Positions 1-7,142 of a stretch of 24,606 bases of DNA are shown here, piece after piece. Source of the DNA: a virus; the IMG/VR virus record IMGVR_UViG_3300027522_000035, positions 1 to 24,606 of that record; one strand, written 5' to 3'. Position numbers and translations under genes: made by a program. The notes below the pieces were generated by a model. It was not told where the DNA came from and did not search any database. It saw only the letters and a list, made by a program, of their open reading frames with translations. The stretch's first letter is position 1; each line of letters begins with the position of its first letter.

Positions 1-662
1 GGATTATCTAAGTCACGAACCGTGATAGTATTGTTTGCAGTATCTCTGGCAGTTACTTCGTATTCTTTGCCAGCATGACCTGTAGCAGCAGTTCCGAAAC
101 CACTGTTTGTGAAGAATGAAACAACATCACCAACGTTAATTGCATTAGATGCAAGATCAACGTCATCAACTGTTATAGATGTTGCACCACTTGCTGGTGT
201 ACCGTTAACTTGGTTAGCACCTGTAATGTCTTGCGAAAATGCTGTAGAAGTAGCACAAACTGAAACAGCGAGATTATTACCATGATCACCAGCGGTTCTT
301 GCGGCCCAAGGACCAACACTACCTTGACCATCTCTAAATGAGTTAGTATAGTGATCTGCATCTCTAATTAAAAGTCCAAGGTTTGAAGCAGCGTTCAAAA
401 CGGCGGACTCAGCACGAACAACTTTAAGTGCGTTTGAATACTGCAAAAAATTTGCAGCAGTGAAGAAATATTCAAAGTTACTTGAATTTGGTTTACCAAA
501 TATAGAAACTAGTTCTGCTTCTGAAGAAATATTAACAACTGAACTAACTGGACCTTTTTCAAAGGAACCAGCAACAGCGCCAATATTAGTTTGGATAGAA
601 GGAACAATGTTTGTTAAGTCAATTTCTCTTACATGTACTCCTGGCGACACTAAAAAACCCAT
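1..662 (-). CDS. 18: Tail sheath protein gp18, N-terminal part (cut by window edge)
   Basis: This is the contractile tail sheath subunit of a T4-like myovirus; the sheath polymerises around the tail tube and contracts to drive infection. The protein starts MGFLVSPGVHVREIDLT, followed by IGAVAGSFEKGP; this opening (SPGV-x-V-x-E-D-L, then a Gly-rich GxFEKGP stretch) is typical of T4-like sheath proteins. About 220 codons are present and the frame stays open to base 1, so the C-terminal two thirds or so lie outside the window (T4 gp18 is 659 aa). The ATG is preceded at good spacing by AAGGAG (671-676). It has its own late promoter (728-735) and a structured leader. It sits directly downstream of gp17, as in T4, apart from the inverted HNH-like gene between them. 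Identification is by family resemblance and gene order. Confidence 0.93.
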   Translation of the reverse strand, partial: MGFLVSPGVHVREIDLTNIVPSIQTNIGAVAGSFEKGPVSSVVNISSEAELVSIFGKPNSSNFEYFFTAANFLQYSNALKVVRAESAVLNAASNLGLLIRDADHYTNSFRDGQGSVGPWAARTAGDHGNNLAVSVCATSTAFSQDITGANQVNGTPASGATSITVDDVDLASNAINVGDVVSFFTNSGFGTAATGHAGKEYEVTARDTANNTITVRDLDN

Positions 663-681
663 TTTTCTTACTCCTTTTTCT

Positions 682-709
682 GTAGAGAATCTAACTCTAC
701 GTTAGAGTT
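682..709 (-). promoter_or_regulatory. Two overlapping alternative hairpins in the gp18 leader
   Basis: In the gp18 mRNA leader, AACTCTA (709-703) can pair with TAGAGTT (699-693), giving a 7-bp stem with a 3-nt loop. GTAGAG (700-695) can also pair with CTCTAC (687-682), giving a 6-bp stem with a 7-nt loop. The middle segment is used by both stems, so they exclude each other. The second stem ends 5 nt upstream of the Shine-Dalgarno AAGGAG. Neither stem is followed by a U run, so a terminator is unlikely. A regulatory role is inference. Confidence 0.5.
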
Positions 710-727
710 TATTCTTTTCATTACGAA

Positions 728-735
728 TATTTATA
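728..735 (-). promoter_or_regulatory. T4-type late promoter for gp18
   Basis: The minus strand reads TATAAATA, an exact match to the T4 late promoter box recognised by the gp55 sigma factor with sliding-clamp activation. With T4 spacing (box at -13 to -6) transcription would start at about base 722 with an A, giving a leader of about 60 nt before the gp18 ATG. It lies in a 128-bp intergenic region with a divergent copy 42 bp away. Confidence 0.8.
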
Positions 736-777
736 AAAAAATGAATCCTAAAACACGTTTTTATATGTTTAGATTCT

Positions 778-785
778 TATAAATA
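778..785 (+). promoter_or_regulatory. T4-type late promoter for the HNH-like gene
   Basis: There is an exact TATAAATA box on the plus strand, ending 5 nt before the ATG at 791. With T4 late spacing the start of transcription falls on base 791, the A of the start codon. No Shine-Dalgarno is visible before this ATG, so a leaderless mRNA is predicted. It could be a chance AT-rich match, but its position just upstream of the only plus-strand gene argues for function. Confidence 0.6.
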
Positions 786-790
786 ATCAC

Positions 791-1090
791 ATGAATAAAC
801 ATTATGAAAAATACAAAGATACAATAAAAAGTGTATCAAAACGAAACTACCGTAAACGTATCGTATGGCTTAACGAATACCTTGCAGAAAAATCCTGTAT
901 TCATTGCGGCGAAAGTGAGACTGTATGTCTAAAATTCTACCCGTATAATAATAAAATTAGAAAATTAACTCAACGTAAAGGATTAAACGAGGATAGCCGC
1001 AAAGAAGTAACAGATTTTATAAAACAATCAGTTATAGTTTGTTCAAATTGTTTTGTAAAATTAGATCATGATCTTATAGAATTTATATAG
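791..1090 (+). CDS. Degenerate HNH-like zinc-binding protein
   Basis: This 99-aa basic protein is encoded against the direction of all its neighbours. Its layout follows the short phage HNH/zinc-ribbon family: a basic N-terminus (RNYRKRIVWLNEYL), a first zinc knuckle C36-x2-C39 followed by GE, a central hydrophobic strand, then a second knuckle C84-x2-C87. In active relatives the middle carries a His-rich F-x-H motif and the second knuckle reads CxNCH. Here those positions read KFYPYN (46-53 region) and CSNCFV, so the usual catalytic histidines are missing while the zinc ligands remain. It may be a decayed homing endonuclease or a repurposed DNA-binding protein. It is convergent with gp17 (4 nt between stop codons) and divergent from gp18. 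Family assignment is moderate; loss of catalysis is inferred. Confidence 0.65.
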   Translation: MNKHYEKYKDTIKSVSKRNYRKRIVWLNEYLAEKSCIHCGESETVCLKFYPYNNKIRKLTQRKGLNEDSRKEVTDFIKQSVIVCSNCFVKLDHDLIEFI

Positions 1091-1094
1091 TTGT

Positions 1095-2738
1095 TTACCA
1101 ATCTGAACCGTAATCACGAACAATAGGATTCCACTTAGTTCCATATTCATCAACCATCTCACCATTATTTTCTTCTTCAAGACCATTCAATACAAATCCA
1201 AATGGAGCCATATCCTGTTCTAACATATCTTGTTGTTCCCTCATCATGGTTGATCTAATATCCTGATCAGATAATTCTTTAAAATACTGTTGGTCTGTTG
1301 CCCACGCAAACATAAACAGACACGCAACCAAGTCATCGTTACATCCTTCATCAGCCTCAAATGATTGTCCTTTGACAATAAATGTAGATAACTCTGTGAT
1401 AATCTCTAAATCTTCAATAATTAGTTTATTATCCTCAACCATCTGTTTTAGGTTGGAACAACCAATACGTTTTACAGCTTTAGTAGTTCTTACCCCCAAC
1501 TGCGCTCGGCCTCCTGAGAACCCTCCTCCAAGGACTTGTCCCGCTCGCCCACGCATGGAAGCCATTATCAGGTTGTCATACTCCAAATCAAACTGTAAAG
1601 CAGTGGCAACCTGTTCTCCAATGTCATTAACCTCTACCATAACAAATGCTTGATTATATGCTCGGGCAACATCATAAATTTTTGCAGGAAATAGCATAGG
1701 TTTAATTTCATTATCTCTAAACTTTGCACAAATCTTATATGGTATCTCTGTCACATCAACTACCACAAATGCTGAATAATCGTTTGCAGTTCCCCTAGAA
1801 ACATCAGCGGTGAGAAAATATGTGTGACCTTCTTGCGGGGGAAGGTGAACATCTAATCCAGCGTTAGACTTAATCGGCGCTCGATATGTTAATTGTTTAA
1901 GCTTAGTTGGTGTAATTAGTGTATCAATAGACCCTAAGAACTCACACTCAAACTCTGTATTAAACTGAGATTGAGAGGTATTTTTTATCGTTTCTTTTTT
2001 CCATTCCTCATCACGGCCAGGAACTTCGCTCCAATGAACCTCAATAGGAATATAAGTGTTACGACCTTCCTCTGCATCTACCCATAACTTGTAGAACATA
2101 TTCATGCCATGTGGTGTAGAAACAATCATCACCTTAGTTGTCTTACCCGAACTTATTGTTGGATATACCGAACTAAAAAATTGTTCTGCAACGTTCTGTG
2201 GAACATATGCAAACTCATCTAAAAATATAATGTTATAACTACCGCCACGCACGGCACTAGCACTAGTAGAACTAGCAAGGATTTTTGATCCATTTTCCAA
2301 CTCCAAACTGCCTTTGTTCCAAGACATAACGCCTTGTTGTAACCACTTTGGTAAATGCTCGTATGCAAGTTGAAGTCTACTAAGTAAGTCCCTTGCAGTA
2401 GCAGCTTTGTTTGCAAGGATTGCAACGTTTACACTTGGATTAAATAAAACATAGTGGAGAAGATATGCAATAATAGTAGTAGATTTTCCTGACTGTCTAG
2501 GAAGTTTACATATAGTGAAACGATTTTTGTGAAATGTTCCAATCATATCCTTCTGGAAATCATATAGTTTAAATGGAACAAGGCCTTCATCAAGAGACAC
2601 AATCATAATGTAGTTTTCTACAAAATATTGCGGGTCTTTCATACACCTCTGATACTCTTGAAGTTCTTCCTTTGTCCACTCTTGTTGGACATTGGCCTTT
2701 TTGAGATTGGGATTACCAAGGTAGACAGATTCAGCCAT
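1095..2738 (-). CDS. 17: Terminase large subunit gp17 (packaging ATPase and nuclease)
   Basis: This is the motor of T4-type headful DNA packaging; it hydrolyses ATP to pump DNA into the prohead and cuts the concatemer. The 547 residues show both domains. The ATPase has Walker A RQSGKST at 81-87, Walker B IIFLDEF at 170-176 and the coupling motif VSTPHG at 206-211. The RNase H-like nuclease has TADVSRG with D312, an acidic VEVND near 368-372 and NDD at 467-469; these match the positions of the T4 catalytic D401, E458 and D542. T4 gp17 is 610 aa, so this is a slightly shorter version, as is common in marine relatives. The start codon overlaps the gp16 stop by one base (TAATG), indicating translational coupling. 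No intein or intron interruption is seen, although this gene is often invaded in phages. Confidence 0.97.
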   Translation of the reverse strand: MAESVYLGNPNLKKANVQQEWTKEELQEYQRCMKDPQYFVENYIMIVSLDEGLVPFKLYDFQKDMIGTFHKNRFTICKLPRQSGKSTTIIAYLLHYVLFNPSVNVAILANKAATARDLLSRLQLAYEHLPKWLQQGVMSWNKGSLELENGSKILASSTSASAVRGGSYNIIFLDEFAYVPQNVAEQFFSSVYPTISSGKTTKVMIVSTPHGMNMFYKLWVDAEEGRNTYIPIEVHWSEVPGRDEEWKKETIKNTSQSQFNTEFECEFLGSIDTLITPTKLKQLTYRAPIKSNAGLDVHLPPQEGHTYFLTADVSRGTANDYSAFVVVDVTEIPYKICAKFRDNEIKPMLFPAKIYDVARAYNQAFVMVEVNDIGEQVATALQFDLEYDNLIMASMRGRAGQVLGGGFSGGRAQLGVRTTKAVKRIGCSNLKQMVEDNKLIIEDLEIITELSTFIVKGQSFEADEGCNDDLVACLFMFAWATDQQYFKELSDQDIRSTMMREQQDMLEQDMAPFGFVLNGLEEENNGEMVDEYGTKWNPIVRDYGSDW

Positions 2739-3142
2739 TATTTTTCTTTTAACATCTTCTGCAACTCAGCAGTACTACCAACGAATAATGCATTAGTTAC
2801 ATTCTTTGGTGCATTATTTGGAACATCTTTTAATTTTCTCATCTTCTCTTGTAAGTCACCAAGTTTTTCAGTGACCTCTGCAACTTGTTTAATAAGGTTC
2901 CCGGCGACCTCGTATGCTCGTGGATGGTCCGATTCTTTGGCGAGCTCCAATATTCCTTCCACTGCATTCGTTCCTTTTTCGACCAAATTGTAGAAGTTTT
3001 GTCGCTGGTATTCATAATCTTTTTCAATATCATCATCATTAGTATCGCTCCATGATTCGTGAGGAGGAGTTACTTCTTGTTTTATAGTTGTGGATGGAAG
3101 TTGTTCTACTATACCTAAAGCCTCTTCAATTTTATTATTCAT
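2738..3142 (-). CDS. 16: Terminase small subunit gp16
   Basis: This is the DNA-recognition partner of gp17; in T4 it forms rings and regulates the large subunit's ATPase and nuclease. The 134-aa protein is shorter than T4 gp16 (164 aa) but has the recognisable core: a Y-x-R-x-N-x-Y-x-L-V-E-K-G segment, then SDHPRAYEVAGNLIKQVAEV (71-90) with HPRA-YEVAG typical of T4-like gp16, followed by a charged coiled-coil (EKLGDLQEKMRKLK). A Shine-Dalgarno AAGGA precedes the ATG. It lies between gp15 and gp17 as in T4, and its stop overlaps the gp17 start. Assigned from motif and gene order. Confidence 0.92.
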   Translation of the reverse strand: MNNKIEEALGIVEQLPSTTIKQEVTPPHESWSDTNDDDIEKDYEYQRQNFYNLVEKGTNAVEGILELAKESDHPRAYEVAGNLIKQVAEVTEKLGDLQEKMRKLKDVPNNAPKNVTNALFVGSTAELQKMLKEK

Positions 3143-3158
3143 AACTAATCCTTAATTT

Positions 3159-3935
3159 TTATTCTTCCACTCCTTGGAAGAATGAAGTTGTTTCATTAAA
3201 TCCAAAATCATCATCAGCACTAGCTGTAGTGGGGTTAGGTGTAACAACAAGTCTTTGCTCTCTCTTAGGAGCAGTATCTTTAAGGTTTGTGAATTGGTCT
3301 ACCTGTACAGTCTTAATGACAGACTGTGAAGTGACAGGGCCATACAGATAAAATTTTGCTGTAAAACTTAAACTATATACTAGAGCTCTTCTACTTGTGA
3401 AGTCTCCATCATAATCATCTTCATAACTTATACTATTCAATACGATAGGAACATCTCGTTTGATTCCCATATCTGACATATCATTTATAGTGAGAGTGTA
3501 GTCAGGTTGAAAATACGGTAAAATTTGTTCAACGATTTGTAATGCATCGTCAGAATTTTTAGCTAAACAATATAATTCAAATTCTATGTTATATGGAACA
3601 GGCATAAATTGAGTATCAAGAGATTTACCATCAGTTCCAGATTTTGTCTTTTTAAATTTTTGAATACGATTTAATTTTCTTGCTGGGTCATATGTTAACC
3701 CACCAATCTCAAAACCAATTCTAGGCAAAGTGACCGCAACTTGTTTTGTCAAGTCTGGGTCTTCTGCAAGACGAACCAAAAACTTTTGTCTTGGTCCATA
3801 TGCCAACGGAACCTTCATTGACTGAATTACTTTTCCATCACCGTCCCTACGAACCAACGATATATTATTAAACATTGTACCAAATGCAACAACCACTTTT
3901 CTGATTGTCTCATGATAATATTGTGTACCTAACAT
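3159..3935 (-). CDS. 15: Tail sheath stabiliser and completion protein gp15
   Basis: In T4, gp15 forms the hexameric ring that caps the tail tube and sheath and joins the tail to the neck. This 258-aa protein (T4: 272) begins MLGTQYYHETIRKVVVAFG and continues FNNISLVRRD and KVPLAYGPRQKFLVR, the conserved N-terminus of the family. A later YNIEFELYC segment and an RRALVYSLSFTAKFYLYGP stretch match the usual C-terminal beta-rich part. Its ATG overlaps the gp14 stop (TAATG). The last 40 or so residues are polar and probably flexible. Confidence 0.94.
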   Translation of the reverse strand: MLGTQYYHETIRKVVVAFGTMFNNISLVRRDGDGKVIQSMKVPLAYGPRQKFLVRLAEDPDLTKQVAVTLPRIGFEIGGLTYDPARKLNRIQKFKKTKSGTDGKSLDTQFMPVPYNIEFELYCLAKNSDDALQIVEQILPYFQPDYTLTINDMSDMGIKRDVPIVLNSISYEDDYDGDFTSRRALVYSLSFTAKFYLYGPVTSQSVIKTVQVDQFTNLKDTAPKREQRLVVTPNPTTASADDDFGFNETTSFFQGVEE

Positions 3936-4936
3936 TAACCCAAACTCCCTGCATCACCAAATGGATTAGATTCTGTAAAATCTAAAACTGTATCATCTAG
4001 TCTATCGAACAACTCATTTTGAGCTGACGGCCCAGCGTCAGTAGATAATCTACCACCTTCACCTATTATATAGTCTTCTTGTAACAACCACTCACCAGTT
4101 TCAAGTAATAAGCTCTCACCGACTGAAGTTGAGTCATCCTCACCAATAATATTGTCATTATCTGTCTCATCCTTCAACAGACCCCTTGTTGCGGCAGTAT
4201 CATGTATACGAATTGATTCATTTACAGCTGAAGACTGTTCTAAAGTAAACTGATAGAGTAAAGTATCTATAGACAACGCATCTTCTATTGCATCTATTGC
4301 AGTAACACCAGTATCCAAAGCTTCTAAACTATAATCAAATGTGCGACACTGTAATTTATATACTGGATTACCATCTAATTGATTAAATGGTTCATCATGA
4401 TCAACGAAATTGACCTCAAATAATTTTTTGAGTATTGGATGAAAAACCAAATCACCCTCTAATGGTCTATCTGAATCTGTTGAATCAGTCTCGTTAAGAA
4501 TATAAAAATCAGAACCTTCAAATGAAGCATAATTTGTTGATGTATCAATACTTGCAGATTCTAGTAAAATAGAACCGCCTGTGTCATCCGTACCACTTTC
4601 AATAGTAAATTGTTTTGTAAGTTCTTGAAATCTACTTTTGGAAACAACAAAGGTAATCTCGCTCAAGTTTTGCAACCCAAACTTGGACATAAGTTCCTTC
4701 TCACCAGCATATCCACCACCAGCGTTCTCCACATACATTTCTATTTTTGCAGACTGACGGAATTTTGAAAGTGAAGTTTCACCAAAAACAGTATCTTCAT
4801 TAACAATAGTTCTATCAACATAATGAACATCATGTCCATAAATTTGAATTGCTTCTGCTATTAGGTTTGCATAAAGATTTCTTTCAGTCGATATAGATGC
4901 AAAGTTACTTGTATGAAATGCTGCATTTACGGCCAT
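3935..4936 (-). CDS. 14: Neck protein gp14, with internal insertions
   Basis: gp14 is a head-completion (neck) protein that closes the DNA-filled head and offers the tail docking site. The 333-aa protein is clearly longer than T4 gp14 (256 aa). Recognisable parts are a start with STERNLYANLIAEAIQIYG, HDVHYVDRTIVNED, FGLQNLSEITFVVSKSRFQEL, GDLVFHPILKKLFEVNFV and PVYKLQCRTFDYSLE. The extra length lies in acidic, low-complexity insertions near residues 114-136 (DDTGGSILLES) and 255-295 (SVGESLLLETGEWLL). The second shares a VGExLL-x-E pattern with the fibre-like protein at 16027-18237. Overlaps gp15 by one base and ends 4 nt after the gp13 stop. Confidence 0.93.
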   Translation of the reverse strand: MAVNAAFHTSNFASISTERNLYANLIAEAIQIYGHDVHYVDRTIVNEDTVFGETSLSKFRQSAKIEMYVENAGGGYAGEKELMSKFGLQNLSEITFVVSKSRFQELTKQFTIESGTDDTGGSILLESASIDTSTNYASFEGSDFYILNETDSTDSDRPLEGDLVFHPILKKLFEVNFVDHDEPFNQLDGNPVYKLQCRTFDYSLEALDTGVTAIDAIEDALSIDTLLYQFTLEQSSAVNESIRIHDTAATRGLLKDETDNDNIIGEDDSTSVGESLLLETGEWLLQEDYIIGEGGRLSTDAGPSAQNELFDRLDDTVLDFTESNPFGDAGSLG

Positions 4937-4940
4937 AAAA

Positions 4941-5756
4941 TTATCCTATCATGTAGTTAATTGGTAATTCAAAATGCAATTGAATTTGATCTTCCAACTT
5001 CGTGATTTCGTCTATTGCTTGACTATAAATATCACCACCGTTCATAGTAACACCACCGAGCATTTCTACTCCACTAAACTTAGAAAGGTTTGACCCCCAT
5101 TGTCGTTTGATAAGAGCTGTTGTATATCTTTTCAAATACATATCATTATAAATGTCTGTAAATTGGTTTGGATCAAGTTTCCTGTAACATTCTATAATAA
5201 TAAATTCGCCTACACTCAGGTCATTGTTCCAATCCATATCTAAATAAAGTCTCTGTTGATGTTGACTGAATCTAATTGGAACCTCACCAACAAGTATATG
5301 TTCTAGGAAGTCAAGATGTTGAAGTGTCATTTGATATTCCATAATAGAAGTTGATGAAAAATCGTATAAGTCGTTTAATCTAAGTTGATACCTAATATCA
5401 AACAGACTACCACTAGTACCACCACTAAAAGGAAAAACATTCACAACAGCAACAACTGCTTCTGGGGTAGGAATATATCCAGCTCCATCAAACCAAGTTG
5501 CAGTTACAGTATTATCTACAGTATCAGTTGCAGATGTAGTGTAATTGGTATTTGCTCTATCAATATCTGACTGTAAAACTTTATGTTTTAGATATACTCT
5601 TTCAATTCCATCGTAATGATATTCTGCGAAATATTGTAGCGCTTCATCAATACGGTCATCTACTTGGTCATCTGATACATTTATATCTATTACACCAAAA
5701 CCAAGTGACCTAAGACAATAGGCCTTTAGGGTATCTTTTGTTGCGGGTATTGCCAT
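4941..5756 (-). CDS. 13: Neck protein gp13
   Basis: gp13 is the head-completion protein that binds the portal after packaging and recruits gp14. This 271-aa protein (T4: 309) starts MAIPATKDTLKAYCLRSLG, then has GVIDINVSDDQVDDRIDEALQ and YFAEYHYDGIERVYLKHKV, the conserved opening of T4-like gp13. A central FIIIECYRKLDPNQFTDIYN segment and YTTALIKRQWGSNLSKFSGV also fit the family. Its initiation region (ATG with AAAGGAG) is an exact 20-nt copy of that of the 46-aa gene just upstream. First of five essential late genes in a row. Confidence 0.95.
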   Translation of the reverse strand: MAIPATKDTLKAYCLRSLGFGVIDINVSDDQVDDRIDEALQYFAEYHYDGIERVYLKHKVLQSDIDRANTNYTTSATDTVDNTVTATWFDGAGYIPTPEAVVAVVNVFPFSGGTSGSLFDIRYQLRLNDLYDFSSTSIMEYQMTLQHLDFLEHILVGEVPIRFSQHQQRLYLDMDWNNDLSVGEFIIIECYRKLDPNQFTDIYNDMYLKRYTTALIKRQWGSNLSKFSGVEMLGGVTMNGGDIYSQAIDEITKLEDQIQLHFELPINYMIG

Positions 5757-5929
5757 TTAGTCACTCCTTTTATTTTACCAGAACTTTAGTTTCTTAACTG
5801 CCTTTGTACTTGCTTTTGCTGTGCGACTTATCACGCCAGCAGTTTGATTTGCTGCATTCGTTGTTGCACTAACAACTGCGGCCGGTGTTTCTTTAATTGT
5901 TTTTAGCCATGCCATTTAGTCACTCCTTT
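5751..5929 (-). repeat. 20-nt direct repeat of the translation initiation region
   Basis: Bases 5751-5770 and 5910-5929 are identical over 20 nt. Each copy contains the Shine-Dalgarno AAAGGAG, the spacer TGACTAA, the ATG and the GCA second codon, one for gp13 and one for the 46-aa gene. The repeat is 159 bp apart. It suggests duplication of the ribosome-binding region, or selection for the same initiation strength. Confidence 0.85.
5775..5915 (-). CDS. 46-aa Ala/Thr-rich basic protein, unknown
   Basis: This small gene encodes 46 residues starting MAWLKTIKETPAAVV and ending VKKLKFW before TAA. It has no Cys. The middle is rich in Ala, Thr, Ser and Asn, and the end is rich in Lys (KASTKAVKKLKFW); it could form an amphipathic or cationic helix. 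No membrane segment or signal peptide is convincing. Reasons to believe it is real: a strong Shine-Dalgarno identical to that of gp13, a perfect late promoter 20 nt upstream (5935-5942), and no other gene in this gap. It is the first gene of the neck and packaging operon, so it is expected to be made late and in quantity. A minor virion or head-tail assembly component is possible but unproven; I recognise no homologue. Confidence 0.72.
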   Translation of the reverse strand: MAWLKTIKETPAAVVSATTNAANQTAGVISRTAKASTKAVKKLKFW

Positions 5930-5934
5930 ACCTA

Positions 5935-5942
5935 TATTTATA
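5935..5942 (-). promoter_or_regulatory. T4-type late promoter for the 46-aa gene-gp13-gp17 operon
   Basis: The minus strand carries an exact TATAAATA. With T4 spacing the transcript starts at base 5929 with an A, just ahead of the AAAGGAG of the 46-aa gene, leaving a leader of only about 14 nt. The box overlaps the stop codon of the GNAT gene (5938-5940), so the accessory block and the neck operon are joined without spare sequence. Confidence 0.82.
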
Positions 5943-6447
5943 AGTATTTAGAAGCAACGCAATTTGGCCCGTACTGACCGTCATCAAACCAATCACTTTT
6001 TTTAACAAAACCTACCTTTTCGTAAGCAGGAAGAGCAGACTTTCTTGGAACTGTCCATAACCAAGTAGCATCATGTTTACTTACAAACTCAGATGTATGA
6101 GTTAAAATTTTAAATGAAAGTCCTTTCCGTCGATGATTAGGAGAAGTCCAAAGTCCTCTAGAGCGCCAATAACTATCTTCCTTATAATTAAATGGATGAC
6201 TAGATGAAGTCATGAAGCAGCTATTAACACAAACTATCTCATTATCAATTTTAATACCAAAGAACTGGATGTTCGAGTTTTCTGACTTCGGTATCCCCTC
6301 CTTCTTTAATACGGTTGTAAATAAATACGGCTCCATCGTTAGTGTCCAATTATTAGTTGGTTTTACTCCACCCTTTTTTTCTGGCCACAAATGTTGTTCC
6401 CATATTTTCTTAATCTCTTCCCATTTAATTTCTTCTACCTCATGCAT
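5938..6447 (-). CDS. GNAT-family N-acetyltransferase
   Basis: GNAT enzymes move an acetyl group from acetyl-CoA to an amine of a small molecule, sugar or protein. The ORF is open from 6504, but the ATG at 6447 is preferred. It follows AAGGA at about 10 nt and overlaps the upstream stop by only 8 nt (ATGCATGA); the longer form would overlap by 65 nt. The resulting 169-aa protein begins MHEVEEIKWEEI. The acetyl-CoA binding signature lies in RSRGLWTSPNHRRKGLSFKIL, that is L-W-x-x-P-x-H-R-R-K-G-x-S, the Q/R-x-x-G/A motif A of the fold. It is followed by the AYEKVGFVKKSDWF C-terminal strand (YEKxGF) typical of GNATs. It is the last gene of the accessory block. The substrate is unknown; an amino-sugar made or transferred by the neighbouring glycosyltransferases is a reasonable guess. 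Confidence 0.82.
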   Translation of the reverse strand: MHEVEEIKWEEIKKIWEQHLWPEKKGGVKPTNNWTLTMEPYLFTTVLKKEGIPKSENSNIQFFGIKIDNEIVCVNSCFMTSSSHPFNYKEDSYWRSRGLWTSPNHRRKGLSFKILTHTSEFVSKHDATWLWTVPRKSALPAYEKVGFVKKSDWFDDGQYGPNCVASKYL

Positions 6448-7141
6448 AATCTTTAAATCCTTCCCATTCATGTGGTTTATTAAATCGGTGTGAGAAATGA
6501 ACAAATTTTATATCAGGATGAAACTCACCTCCTAAAAATACATAGTCGTTACTTGTTAGTTTACTATACTTTCTTGTTATCTGAACTTGCCACTTTTTAA
6601 TACTCTTACCACTTATAATATCTTCACCAGTGACCCAACGAGTAAACCATTCACAAGGCAACACTTTCAACTTTAATCTTTCATTCACAGAATCCTCAAC
6701 AAAATATTGTTCTCCATTTACAGGACCACTTGTTGTTCCATTTGAAATATAATGACTCTGCCAGCGATTATGATCTTTCATAAACTTATCGTAAATATAT
6801 TCACAGTCTGTAGGATAATATTTGAAGAACCCCCCATTGATAGAGTATCCTTCCTTCTCCGTGTCTCTCCACCACCCTGGCATAGCTGCAAACTCACCTT
6901 TTACAATAGGGTACTCAAATATCTTCTTATAGTCATTCATCAAAAGAATGTCAATGTCTATAACACAAACAGGTTCATCAATACCAGTTTGCATTGCCCA
7001 CATCTTATTCCATTGAAGTTGTACTTCGGGGTGATAAGCTTCTCGTATCCAGACTAGTTCATAATCTGAAAGTTTTTTCTCTAAGTATGTTTCGTACTCT
7101 GGCCCATACTTGTCGCCTATTCTAACTGCAAATATTTTCAT
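6440..7141 (-). CDS. Glycosyltransferase, GT-A type with DXD motif
   Basis: The 233-aa protein starts MKIFAVRIGDKYGPEY, a beta strand and nucleotide-sugar loop. It then has WNKMWAMQ and the metal-binding VCVIDIDILLMNDYKKIF, with D62-I-D64 as the DXD motif that holds the divalent metal and the sugar nucleotide. Later NGGFFKYYP (inverting/retaining GT-A acceptor region) and a C-terminal HFSHRFNKPHEW resemble GT8/capsular-type transferases. No membrane segment is visible, so it should act in the cytoplasm during virion assembly. One base separates its ATG from the stop of the upstream oxygenase gene. Donor and acceptor are unknown. It differs from the second glycosyltransferase at 13547-14407, so the two may act in sequence. 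Confidence 0.82.
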   Translation of the reverse strand: MKIFAVRIGDKYGPEYETYLEKKLSDYELVWIREAYHPEVQLQWNKMWAMQTGIDEPVCVIDIDILLMNDYKKIFEYPIVKGEFAAMPGWWRDTEKEGYSINGGFFKYYPTDCEYIYDKFMKDHNRWQSHYISNGTTSGPVNGEQYFVEDSVNERLKLKVLPCEWFTRWVTGEDIISGKSIKKWQVQITRKYSKLTSNDYVFLGGEFHPDIKFVHFSHRFNKPHEWEGFKDYA

Positions 7142-7142
7142 A

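Noticed and set aside
663-790. Factor-independent terminator between gp18 and the HNH-like gene
   Set aside because: The hairpins here lack a following U run on either strand and lie in the leader of gp18, not at a gene end.
1372-1653. Plus-strand ORF opposite gp17
   Set aside because: Shadow of the terminase gene; no motif, no ribosome site, and gp17 is unmistakable on the other strand.
6447-6504. Longer start for the GNAT gene
   Set aside because: It would overlap the upstream glycosyltransferase by 65 nt, while the ATG at 6447 has a Shine-Dalgarno and the short overlap typical of this operon.
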